Shown here: piece by piece, positions 17,423 through 25,267 of the stretch | Layout of the letters: each line of letters starts with the position of its first letter | Numbering within the stretch: position 1 is the first letter of the stretch | NCBI RefSeq assembly: GCF_005145025.1 | Contig: NZ_CP039695.1 | Location: forward strand, 2,961,501-3,025,500 | DNA: 64,000 nucleotides | Direction: 5' to 3' | From: Novosphingobium sp. EMRT-2 | GTDB lineage: Bacteria; Pseudomonadota; Alphaproteobacteria; Sphingomonadales; Sphingomonadaceae | Program-made: the position numbers and the translations under genes | The notes under the pieces: model-generated | What the model saw: the letters and a program-made list of their open reading frames with translations, nothing else | What the model was told of the DNA's origin: nothing | Database searches by the model: none

Positions 17423-17643
17423 CCCTTCTGCGGATGTGGATCGTTGCCGTAGGAATTCCGTTCGCGAATGCGTCCGTCGCGTCCATGAATGTAAAGCTCA
17501 GTCCGCTGGTTTTTCGCAATCTGCGTGGCGGCCGCAATCGCTTCTTGCTGAGTCGCATGCGTGCTCGATGCTCTCGATGCACCAGCCTTCTTGACGCTCC
17601 ATCCACCAGATGATGGAACAACATGCTGCCCTTTCTTGGCCAT
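17419..17643 (-). CDS. DUF2188 family small protein
   Basis: A 74-residue protein matching DUF2188: HVVPSSGGWSVKKAGASRAS, then THATQQEAI and a C-terminal LYIHGRDGRIRERNSYGND. The family is widespread and of unknown function. The ATG at 17643 is preceded on the minus strand by GAGG at good distance. Its end overlaps the start of the TIR-like gene, making this the first gene of a two-gene operon. A small regulatory or inhibitory partner for the larger protein is possible but not shown. Confidence 0.85.
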   Translation of the reverse strand: MAKKGQHVVPSSGGWSVKKAGASRASSTHATQQEAIAAATQIAKNQRTELYIHGRDGRIRERNSYGNDPHPQKG

Positions 17644-17668
17644 CGCAGATACCTCACTTTCTGCCCGG

Positions 17669-17674
17669 TATATA
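17669..17674 (-). promoter_or_regulatory. Candidate -10 box for the DUF2188 operon
   Basis: TATATA lies 26 bases upstream of the DUF2188 start in an otherwise GC-rich setting. A clear -35 box at the right distance is not seen. The remaining non-coding stretch to 18011 shows no gene. Confidence 0.25.
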
Positions 17675-17969
17675 GCGACACAAGCTACCGCCAGCTAGGG
17701 CAGTAGCAGGTCGCATGAGCATTATTCAATGCCATGGTCCGGATGCTCGGACATGTGCCAGTGACAGGTTTCAGTGTAGGCAGACATGCAAGTGGGGGCT
17801 GGAGGATGGCGCGAATTGGTCGTTCCCCGCCAAAGCACGGCGCCCCCTCCAACACCCCCTGTCCTAATCCCCCCACCTATGGCAAAGCAGCGCGCATGAC
17901 GCCGCCTCCCGCCCGTTCCGCCTCCCGCCACAGGCGCAGCGGCGGGCGGTGGACGGTCTTGCCCTGGAC

Positions 17970-17988
17970 CGTGTCAACTTTGTCAACT
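17970..17988 (+). repeat. Tandem TGTCAACTT repeat before the dihydroorotase gene
   Basis: TGTCAACTT occurs twice in a row (from 17971 and 17980), followed by a degenerate third unit, TGTTCAGCTTTGG, in the 40 bases before the pyrC start. It may be an operator region or chance; nothing else in the 368-base gap 17644-18011 looks functional. Confidence 0.3.
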
Positions 17989-18011
17989 TGTTCAGCTTTG
18001 GAGTGCCTTCG

Positions 18012-19334
18012 ATGAACGTCGCCCCCGAACTCGTCCTGTCGAACGGCACGGTCCACACGCCGTCCGGGCCGGTCGTCGCGGATGTCGCGGTGCGGGACGG
18101 GAAGATCGTGGGCGTGGGGGCGTACCCGGACGCGGCGGAGCGGATCGATTGCACCGGGCTGGATGTGCTGCCCGGCGTGATCGACAGCCAGGTCCACTTC
18201 CGCGAACCGGGGCTGGAGCACAAGGAAGACTTGGAAAGCGGCAGCCGCGCCGCGGTGATGGGCGGGGTGACGGCGGTGTTCGAAATGCCGAACACCAATC
18301 CCAATACCGATACCGCCGATCGCGTGGCCGACAAGCTTGCCCGCGCGCACCATCGCATGTGGTGCGACCATGCCTTCTATGTCGGCGCCACGGCGGAGAA
18401 CGCCGAGCATCTGGGCGAGCTGGAGCGCATTCCCGGCACCGCCGGCGTCAAGATCTTCATGGGCGCCTCCACCGGCAGCCTGCTGGTGTCGGAGGATGCC
18501 GATCTGGCCCGCGTGCTCGCCCACGGCAGCCGGCGCGTGGCCATCCATGCCGAGGACGAGGCGCGGATGAACGCGCGCAAGGGCCATCGCGTCGAAGGTG
18601 ATGCCTCCAGCCATCCGGTGTGGCGCGACGATGAAAGCGCGATGCTGGCCACGCAGCGCATCCTGCGGCTGGCGCGCGCGGCGAAGCGGCCGATCCATAT
18701 CCTGCACGTGACCACGCCCGCCGAGCTGGAGCTGATCGCGCAGCACCGCGACGTGGCGACGTGCGAGGTCACGCCGCAGCACCTCACCCTGCGCGGGGAG
18801 GAGGCCTATCCGCGCCTTGGCACCTATGCGCAGATGAACCCGCCGATCCGCTCCGGCGCGCATGTCGACGGGCTGTGGCACTGGCTGCGGCAGGGCGTGC
18901 CCGACGTGATCGGGTCCGACCACGCGCCGCACACCATCGAGGAGAAGGCCAAGGTCTATCCCGCCAGCCCCAGCGGCATGCCGGGCGTGCAGACGCTGCT
19001 GCCGCTGATGCTCGATCACGTCGCCGCCGGGCGGATGACGCTGGCGCGGCTGATCGACATGACCAGCGCCGGGTCGCAGCGCCTGTTCGGCCTGGTCGGC
19101 AAGGGCCGCATCGCCACCGGCTATGACGCCGATTTCTCGGTCGTCGATCTCAAGGCGAAGTGGACGGTGACCGAGGACTGGCTGCAAAGCCGCTGCGGCT
19201 GGTCGCCCTACACCGGCATGGAGCTGACCGGGCAGGTGGTGGGGACCATCGTGCGCGGGCACCGCGTGATGTGGGAACGCCAGCTCGCCAATGCGGCGGC
19301 GGGCGAAAAGCTGCGCTTCGCGGCGGCGCTGTAG
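18012..19334 (+). CDS. pyrC: Dihydroorotase (class I, alphaproteobacterial type)
   Basis: A 440-residue amidohydrolase that interconverts carbamoyl aspartate and dihydroorotate in pyrimidine synthesis. Typical motifs are VIDSQVHFREPGLEHKED (58-75), EMPNTNPNT, GVKIFMGASTG with the likely carboxylated Lys147, ILHVTTP, and IGSDHAPHT with the catalytic Asp. The usual HxH metal motif reads QxH (Gln60-Val-His62), so the first metal histidine is replaced. I have seen this variant in other alphaproteobacterial dihydroorotases. The ATG at 18012 is chosen because the beta-sandwich domain starts there. It stands alone, not next to pyrB. Confidence 0.88.
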   Translation: MNVAPELVLSNGTVHTPSGPVVADVAVRDGKIVGVGAYPDAAERIDCTGLDVLPGVIDSQVHFREPGLEHKEDLESGSRAAVMGGVTAVFEMPNTNPNTDTADRVADKLARAHHRMWCDHAFYVGATAENAEHLGELERIPGTAGVKIFMGASTGSLLVSEDADLARVLAHGSRRVAIHAEDEARMNARKGHRVEGDASSHPVWRDDESAMLATQRILRLARAAKRPIHILHVTTPAELELIAQHRDVATCEVTPQHLTLRGEEAYPRLGTYAQMNPPIRSGAHVDGLWHWLRQGVPDVIGSDHAPHTIEEKAKVYPASPSGMPGVQTLLPLMLDHVAAGRMTLARLIDMTSAGSQRLFGLVGKGRIATGYDADFSVVDLKAKWTVTEDWLQSRCGWSPYTGMELTGQVVGTIVRGHRVMWERQLANAAAGEKLRFAAAL

Positions 19335-19360
19335 CGTATAGGCCGTCTTTGGCCATACCT

Positions 19361-19436
19361 CGTCATTGCGAGCGCAGCGAAGCAACCCAGAGTCTCGCGC
19401 GCCACCCTGGATTGCTTCGCTGCGCTCGCAATGACG
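19361..19436. repeat. Perfect 25-base inverted repeat element
   Basis: Arms at 19361-19385 (starting CGTCATTGCGAGCGCAGCG) and 19412-19436 are exact reverse complements around a 26-base loop. The arm sequence is a common dispersed palindrome in sphingomonads and other proteobacteria. It lies between the 3' ends of pyrC and the convergent transporter gene, where it could act as a bidirectional terminator. Confidence 0.8.
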
Positions 19437-19470
19437 ATGCAAAGCGATGCATCTGGCTTAGGCTGACGGT

Positions 19471-20328
19471 TCAGGCCGGCGCGCGCTGGCGGCGGCGCAG
19501 CATGTCCCAGCTGAACAGCGCGATCGCGGTCCAGATCAGCACGAAGCAGGCGAGGCGCACGGGATCGAGCGGCTCGTCGAACACGAAGATGCCTAGCAGG
19601 AACGCCAGCGTGGGCGAAAGGAACTGGACGAAGCCCAGCGTCGAAAGGTCCAGCCGCCGCGCCGCCACCGCGAACAGCAGCAGCGGCACCGCCGTCACAA
19701 CGCCCGAGGCGGCAAGGCCGATGGTGGTGCCGGCGTCTTGGCCCAGGCTCGATCCGGCGGGGCTGTGCGCCTGCCAGGCCACCACGGCGATGGCGGGCAG
19801 GTAGAGTACCGAAGTCTCGATCGTCAGCCCCGGCACCGAGCCGACCGGGGTGAGCTTGCGGACCAGGCCGTAGAGCGCGAAGCTGACGGCGAGCGCCAGC
19901 GCGATGCCAAGGCCGGCGATGGCCACGGCGGTCCACTGCGTGCGGGTCAGCCGCTCGCCCAGCAGGAGCGTGCCGAGCAGGACGTTGAGCAGCGGGTTTA
20001 TGTAGTAGCCAAGGCTGGCTGCGAGGACGTGGCCGTTGTTGATAGCGATCACGTAAAGCAGCCAGTTCGCACCGATCAGCAGCGCGCTGGCGCACAGGCG
20101 CAGCAGCACCGCGCGGTCGGCCAGCGCCGCGCGTACGTCCGCCGCCTGTCCGCGCGCGGCCACGATCGCCAGGCACAGGGGCAGCGTGAACACCACGCGC
20201 CAGCCCACCAGCTCCACCGCCGGCACATGGTGGAGCATGCGGAAGAACAGCGGCAGGAAGCCCCAGATCACGTAGGCGGCAACCGCGAGCATCAGACCGG
20301 TGCGATGGTGCGAGGAAGGCTGGGACAT
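19471..20328 (-). CDS. rarD: EamA family transporter, RarD type
   Basis: A 285-residue membrane protein with ten predicted helices in two EamA repeats. GLMLAVAAYVIWGFLPLFF at the start and VVFTLPLCLAI are characteristic of RarD (chloramphenicol-sensitive protein family). GYYINPLLNVLLGTLLLGER ends the first repeat and FLSPTLAFLLGIFVFDEP the second. The transported compound is unknown. The ATG at 20328 starts the first helix region; the frame extends to 20367 without conserved sequence. Confidence 0.88.
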   Translation of the reverse strand: MSQPSSHHRTGLMLAVAAYVIWGFLPLFFRMLHHVPAVELVGWRVVFTLPLCLAIVAARGQAADVRAALADRAVLLRLCASALLIGANWLLYVIAINNGHVLAASLGYYINPLLNVLLGTLLLGERLTRTQWTAVAIAGLGIALALAVSFALYGLVRKLTPVGSVPGLTIETSVLYLPAIAVVAWQAHSPAGSSLGQDAGTTIGLAASGVVTAVPLLLFAVAARRLDLSTLGFVQFLSPTLAFLLGIFVFDEPLDPVRLACFVLIWTAIALFSWDMLRRRQRAPA

Positions 20329-20521
20329 GCCGTGCCTCTCGCATTGGCGAGCGCGCCGGCCAAGCACAAAATATTCAACGGCTTGCCGATGTGACGGTTC
20401 GTTTCATCCTGTTTCACGAAGTCTGACGGAACGGTTGCCGTCCATTCAGGTCCGTATCGGTAGCGATTTTCGTAACGGCCGGGCGGTTCTCCGCGAAAGG
20501 CCGAATGAACAGGAGACCGAC

Positions 20522-20956
20522 ATGAGAATCATCACCCGTGCGGCCATTGCCGCCGCTCTCTCCTCCGCCTCCCTGGCGCTTGCCGCGCCGGCTTCGGCCA
20601 CGGTCATGGCGGTTCCGTCCGCGCCCGCCGCGTCGGTGGCGGATGCGCTGGGCGAAGGCTGGAATCACCGTGATCGCGGCTGGCATGAAGGCTGGCGCGG
20701 CGGGGATCGCGGCTATTACCGGGATGCCGGCCGCCGGGATTACTACCGTGGCCCCTCGTGGCGCGGGCGTGACGGACGCTATTATTGCCGCCGTTCGGAC
20801 GGCACCACCGGCCTGCTCATCGGCGGCGCGGCGGGCGCGCTGATCGGGCGCGGCGTGGCCGGTCGCGGCGATCGCACCGTGGGCACCGTGCTGGGACTCG
20901 CCGGCGGCGCGCTGCTGGGGCGGGAGATCGACCGCAGCGGATCGCGCTGCCGCTGA
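20522..20956 (+). CDS. Glycine zipper 2TM domain envelope protein
   Basis: A 144-residue secreted protein. A signal peptide covers residues 1-26 (ending ASA). The middle is rich in Gly, Arg, Tyr and Trp (HRDRGWHEGWRGGDRG). The C-terminal part, GLLIGGAAGALIGRGV and TVGTVLGLAGGALLGREID, is a glycine zipper hairpin as in Rick_17kDa/OmpA-like surface proteins. It probably sits in the outer membrane. The ATG is preceded by GGAG. A terminator hairpin follows. Confidence 0.85.
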   Translation: MRIITRAAIAAALSSASLALAAPASATVMAVPSAPAASVADALGEGWNHRDRGWHEGWRGGDRGYYRDAGRRDYYRGPSWRGRDGRYYCRRSDGTTGLLIGGAAGALIGRGVAGRGDRTVGTVLGLAGGALLGREIDRSGSRCR

Positions 20957-20995
20957 AAACCTGCCGCCTTTCGGGTCGCACCATGGGCAGGGCAG

Positions 20996-21027
20996 GGGCG
21001 CTCCGGCGAAAGGCCGGGGCGCCCTTT
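20996..21027 (+). terminator. Intrinsic terminator after glycine zipper gene
   Basis: GGGCGC-T-CCGGC pairs with GCCGG-G-GCGCCC around a GAAAG loop, then TTT. The stem of eleven pairs with one mismatch lies 40 bases after the stop. Confidence 0.6.
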
Positions 21028-21070
21028 CGCGTTCCGGCGAACGCTTCCTTAACCATGGCGGAGGCAAGGC

Positions 21071-21310
21071 GTGGGAATGGTTCGTCCCTTGCCGTTCATC
21101 GCGCTGCTTGCCGCGCCGTTCGCGCTTGCCGCTTGCGCGCAGGACGATGGCCCGCACCGTGCGGATGCCGATGATCCGGTCATGGCCCAGGCGCTGGAAA
21201 GCCAGTTGATGGTGGACCCCGATCTGTCGCAGCAGAACCTGCGCAACCAGGCGGTCGTTCCCGGTGGTCCGGTCGATACGGCGCTGGTGCGGTTCGACCG
21301 GCACGATTGA
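21071..21310 (+). CDS. Small putative lipoprotein
   Basis: A 79-residue protein with a lipoprotein signal: hydrophobic LPFIALLAAPFALAAC with the lipid-modified Cys at about residue 22. The mature part is acidic and includes MAQALESQLMVDPDLSQQN, a sequence style seen in small sphingomonad lipoproteins. I take the GTG at 21071, six bases after GGAGG; an ATG at 21077 is the alternative. Function unknown. Confidence 0.65.
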   Translation: MGMVRPLPFIALLAAPFALAACAQDDGPHRADADDPVMAQALESQLMVDPDLSQQNLRNQAVVPGGPVDTALVRFDRHD

Positions 21311-21330
21311 GCGCCGGCCGCAGCCCGGCT

Positions 21331-22761
21331 TCAGTTTTCGCGCAGACCCACGCCCATGCTGGCGCGCGGTTGCTCCATCTCCGCCGATGCCACGGGATAG
21401 GCGCAATAGTCCGCCGCGTAATAGGCGCTGGGGCGATGGTTGCCCGACAGGCCAACGCCGCCCATCGGCGCGGATAGCGACGTGCCGTTCGTCGGCCGGT
21501 TCCAGTTGATCACCCCGGCGCGGACATTGGCCCAGAACTGGTTGTATTCCTCGGGCGATCCGCCGACGAGCGCGGCGGTAAGGCCAAAGCGCGTGCGGTT
21601 CGCTTCCGCGATCGCCTGATCGAAATCATCGACCCGGATCACTTGCAGCAGCGGCCCGAACAGTTCGACATCCGGCCGTTCGGCCATGTCGGTCACGTCG
21701 ATCATCGCCGGCGACAGGAAGGGCAGGTTTTCGCGCAGCCGCCGCATGTGCAGGATCGGCCGCCCGCCGTTCGACAGCAGATAGACAAAGCTTTCGGTCA
21801 GCCCGTCGGCCGCCTCGTTGTCGATGACCGGCCCCATGAACGGTTGCGGCTCATCGAACGGCGCGCCGACGATCAGCCGGCTGCCTAGGCGCTTCATCTC
21901 GTCGATCAGCGGTTCGTACAACGATCCCTGCACGATCAGCCGGCGAGCCGAGGTGCAGCGCTGGCCCGACGTGGCGAAGGCGGACTGGATGGCCAGCACC
22001 GCCGCATCGGCGATCTTGGGCGTGTTCCACACCACCATCGGGTTGTTTCCGCCCATTTCGAGCGCAAGCATCTTGCCGGGGTTGCCGGCCAGGCGGCGGT
22101 TGATGGCGATGCCGGTGTGCGCAGAGCCGGTGAACAGCACGCCATCCACCCCGTCGTGTTCGGCCAGCGCGCGGCCCTGATCCGGGCCGCCGATCAGCAG
22201 TTGCACCACGTTTGCGGGAATGCCGGCGCGGTGGAAGCACTGCACCAGCAGTTCGCCGGTGGCCGGGGCCTTTTCCGATGGCTTGAACACCACCGCGTTG
22301 CCCGCGATCAGCGCCGGGATGATATGGGCGTTGGGCAGGTGCGCCGGAAGATTGTAAGGCCCCAGCACCGCCATCACCCCATGCGGCTTGTGGCGCAACG
22401 CGGCGGTGCCCTGCAGCGCGCCGTCGAACTTGCGCTGGGCAGACCGTTCGCCATAGGCACGCGCCGAGATATCGACCTTGGCGACGACCTTTTCGACTTC
22501 CGCGCGGGCTTCCCACAGCGGCTTGCCGGTTTCGCGCGCGATCAGCGCGGCCAGGTTCTCCTGCTCCTTGCGCACTTCGTTGGCGAAGCGCCGGCACAAT
22601 TCCACGCGGTTGGAAAGCGACAGGGCGGCCCACGTCGACCACGCCTGTCGCGCCCGATCGACGGTCGCGTCCACGTCACCCACCGGCCCGCGCCACAGTT
22701 CGGCGCCGGTCGCGGGTTCGCGGGAGACGATCTCGGCATCGTTGCCGGAAGGAGCGGTCAT
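21331..22761 (-). CDS. astD: Succinylglutamate-semialdehyde dehydrogenase-like (AstD paralogue)
   Basis: A 476-residue aldehyde dehydrogenase. The AstD-like sequence VLGPYNLPAHLPNAHIIPAL, the catalytic Glu in LEMGGNNP and the catalytic Cys in TSGQRCTSARR are intact, and the end NHRPSAYYAADYCAYPVAS is nearly the same as in the second copy at 60692-62101. The latter lies in the arginine succinyltransferase operon, so this stand-alone copy may act on a different aldehyde or under different conditions. It oxidises the semialdehyde with NAD to the succinyl-glutamate type product. Confidence 0.85.
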   Translation of the reverse strand: MTAPSGNDAEIVSREPATGAELWRGPVGDVDATVDRARQAWSTWAALSLSNRVELCRRFANEVRKEQENLAALIARETGKPLWEARAEVEKVVAKVDISARAYGERSAQRKFDGALQGTAALRHKPHGVMAVLGPYNLPAHLPNAHIIPALIAGNAVVFKPSEKAPATGELLVQCFHRAGIPANVVQLLIGGPDQGRALAEHDGVDGVLFTGSAHTGIAINRRLAGNPGKMLALEMGGNNPMVVWNTPKIADAAVLAIQSAFATSGQRCTSARRLIVQGSLYEPLIDEMKRLGSRLIVGAPFDEPQPFMGPVIDNEAADGLTESFVYLLSNGGRPILHMRRLRENLPFLSPAMIDVTDMAERPDVELFGPLLQVIRVDDFDQAIAEANRTRFGLTAALVGGSPEEYNQFWANVRAGVINWNRPTNGTSLSAPMGGVGLSGNHRPSAYYAADYCAYPVASAEMEQPRASMGVGLREN

Positions 22762-22820
22762 CGGTTCATTCGCTTTTGCTTTATCGGCAACGCTCTAGCA
22801 GGAAATTGGTTACCATATTT

Positions 22821-24245
22821 TCAAGCCGGTCCCGCATGACCGCGCGGGGCTGGCGCGGTGCCCAGCGCTTCCCCCATGCGCCGGACGGCGGCAACCTTGG
22901 CGTGCAATGCCCTCCAATCGTCCTTTTCGGCGATCGGTTCCCAGATCGCCTCCACTTCGTCGATCAGCATCGATTGCGGGGCTTCGTCGAACCAGTAGGG
23001 GTGATCGTCGACCATCGACCGGTAGGGGCCAAGCGCCTCCTTCAGCGCCGCGCCCGCATCGTCGGCCGCAAACGGTCCGCGCCCGCCGCGATGGGCGAAG
23101 AAGAAGGCGTCCGGCCCGATGCCCTGCGCCACCATGGCCGCTTCGCAGGCGCCGATCAGCGCGCTGTCTTCCTCCAGCCCGCGCGGCTCCACGCCAAGCC
23201 GCCAGCACCAGCGCCGCGCCATCGCCTGCTGGTAGAGATCGGGAAACCGGTTCAGCGCCGCGATCAGCGGCGGAGCTTCCGAAAGCAGGCGCAGCGCGAC
23301 GGCCAGCTGTCCGCAGTTCCAGTGGATCGCCTCGGGCTGGCGGCCGAAGGCGTAGAGGCCCGAATGATCGAAATAGGCGGCGGTGAACGCCGGATTCCAC
23401 GTCGGCAGCCAGCGCCAGGGGCCATAGTCGAAGCTCTCCCCGGTCACGTTCATGTTGTCGGTGTTCAACACGCCATGGACGAAGCCCGCGACCATGTAGC
23501 TGGCGGCCATGTCGGCCATGCGTTCGACCACCTGGTGCAGCAGCCGCGCCGCCTTGTTGTCTGGCTCGGGCGCGTCGGGGGGAAGGGCGGGGCCGGGGAA
23601 GCTGGCCAGGCAGTAATCGACGAGCTGTTCCATTTCGGCAGGCGCATCGAGCGCTGCCAGCCGCTGGAACGTGCCGAAGCGGATATGGCCGTGGCTGAGC
23701 CGGACCAGCACCGCTGCGCGGGTGGGCGAGGGTTCGTCGCCCCGCCACAGCGATTCGCCGGTCTCGATCACGGAGAAAGTGCGGCTGGTCGCCACGCCCA
23801 GCGCTTCCAGCATTTCCGTTGCCAGAACCTCGCGCACCGCGCCTTTCAGCGTGAGGCGGCCATCGCCCTGCCGGCTCCAGGGGGTCTGCCCCGAACCCTT
23901 GGTGCCAAGGTCCATCAGCCGGCCCCGCCGATCGCGCATCTGCGCGAACAGAAAGCCGCGCCCGTCTCCCAGTTCGGGATTGTAAACGCGGAACTGGTGG
24001 CCGTGGTAGCGCAGCGCCAGCGGCTGCGGGAGATTGCCGGGCAATGGCGCGAAGCGGCCGAAATGCGCGATCCATGCTGCATCGTCGAGATCGGCCAGCC
24101 CCACGTCCCGCGCCGCGCGATCGTTGCGGAAGCGCAGCGTCGTTCCGGGGAAGTCTGCTGGCGCCACCGGATCGCCCAGCCAGCCGGCCAGCGAAAGGAT
24201 ATGGGGATCAGCGGTGTAGATCGCGTCTTGCGGGTTGGGTTGCAT
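22821..24245 (-). CDS. selO: Protein adenylyltransferase SelO (YdiU, UPF0061)
   Basis: A 474-residue pseudokinase-fold enzyme that AMPylates proteins. Family sequences include LALRYHGHQFRVYNPELGDGRG split over RYHGHQF and GDGRGFLF, the lysine-bearing MDLGTKGSGQTPWSRQGDGR, and GVLNTDNMNVTGESFDYGP with the metal-binding Asn and Asp. The ATG at 24245 follows a TTG at 24248 that is also in frame. Related enzymes respond to oxidative stress. It stands alone on the minus strand, divergent from a hydrolase gene. Confidence 0.95.
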   Translation of the reverse strand: MQPNPQDAIYTADPHILSLAGWLGDPVAPADFPGTTLRFRNDRAARDVGLADLDDAAWIAHFGRFAPLPGNLPQPLALRYHGHQFRVYNPELGDGRGFLFAQMRDRRGRLMDLGTKGSGQTPWSRQGDGRLTLKGAVREVLATEMLEALGVATSRTFSVIETGESLWRGDEPSPTRAAVLVRLSHGHIRFGTFQRLAALDAPAEMEQLVDYCLASFPGPALPPDAPEPDNKAARLLHQVVERMADMAASYMVAGFVHGVLNTDNMNVTGESFDYGPWRWLPTWNPAFTAAYFDHSGLYAFGRQPEAIHWNCGQLAVALRLLSEAPPLIAALNRFPDLYQQAMARRWCWRLGVEPRGLEEDSALIGACEAAMVAQGIGPDAFFFAHRGGRGPFAADDAGAALKEALGPYRSMVDDHPYWFDEAPQSMLIDEVEAIWEPIAEKDDWRALHAKVAAVRRMGEALGTAPAPRGHAGPA

Positions 24246-24406
24246 CAAGCGATAGTGGTCTCTGGGCGGTCCGCAGGCAAGCGGGTCCGCTCGCGGACGC
24301 GGGATATTGGGCGCGGATACGGGATAATGGTGTTTGAGCCGGGCGGATGTTCGGCTTATGGCGCCGGTCGCGTGGGGGCGTTGAACAAGGAACGGTTTTT
24401 CAGGCG

Positions 24407-25267
24407 ATGGCGGATTTCGAGAATCGCAGCTGGTCCAGCCGCGACGGGCTGCGCCTGCATTTCCGGGACTTTCCGGGGCCGGACAACAAGCCGCCGGTGC
24501 TTTGCCTGCCGGGCCTGACCCGCAATGCGCGCGATTTCGAGGACGTGGCGGCGCGGCTTGCCGGGCAATGGCGGGTCATCTGCCCGGACATGCGCGGCCG
24601 GGGCGACAGCGATTACGCCAAGGATCCGATGACCTACAATCCGGCGCAGTATCTCGATGATGTCGAGCTGCTGCTGGAACAGCACGGCATCGCCCGGTTC
24701 GTGGCAGTCGGCACGTCGCTGGGCGGCTTGCTGACGATGCTGCTGGCGGGCCGGGACAACAGCCGGATCGCGGGATTCGTGCTGAACGATATCGGTCCGG
24801 AAGTGGAAGAGGCCGGGCTGGAGCGCATCCGCGAATACGTGGGGCAGGGCCGCAATTTCGAAACCTGGATGCACGCCGCGCGCGCGCTTCAGGAAAGCCA
24901 GGCCGATGTCTATCCCGATTACGGCGTGTCCGACTGGCTCCGCTATGCCAAGCGCGTGATGGCGCTGGGCAGCGGCGGTCGGATTGCGTTCGACTATGAC
25001 ATGAAGATCGCCGAGCCGTTCGACGCGCCGGCCGGGGCGACGCCGCAGGTGGATATGTGGCCGCTGTTCGATGCGCTGGCGGGGCGTCCCGCCCTGCTGC
25101 TGCGCGGCGCCCTGTCGGACATCCTTTCTGCCGGCACCGCGAACCGGATGGTCGCGCGCCACCCGGACATGGAGCTTGTGACGGTCGAGCGCGTCGGCCA
25201 CGCCCCCACGCTGGACGAACCCGAAGCGGTCGCGGCGATCGACCGGCTGCTCGCCCGGGTCTCATGA
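24407..25267 (+). CDS. Alpha/beta hydrolase
   Basis: A 286-residue alpha/beta hydrolase. The nucleophile elbow is VGTSLGGLLT (GxSxG); the oxyanion region is LCLPGLTRNARDF; the acid/His end is RVGHAPTLDEPE. CPDMRGRGDSDYAKDP is typical of the esterase/epoxide hydrolase-like group. The substrate is unknown. The ATG at 24407 is the first that yields the conserved start; an upstream ATG at 24347 is in frame but adds an unconserved leader. Its stop overlaps the glycosyltransferase start (ATGA). Confidence 0.85.
   Translation: MADFENRSWSSRDGLRLHFRDFPGPDNKPPVLCLPGLTRNARDFEDVAARLAGQWRVICPDMRGRGDSDYAKDPMTYNPAQYLDDVELLLEQHGIARFVAVGTSLGGLLTMLLAGRDNSRIAGFVLNDIGPEVEEAGLERIREYVGQGRNFETWMHAARALQESQADVYPDYGVSDWLRYAKRVMALGSGGRIAFDYDMKIAEPFDAPAGATPQVDMWPLFDALAGRPALLLRGALSDILSAGTANRMVARHPDMELVTVERVGHAPTLDEPEAVAAIDRLLARVS

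Noticed and set aside
16014..17990. A prophage or insertion sequence remnant
   Set aside because: No integrase, transposase, terminal inverted repeats or tRNA att site is visible.
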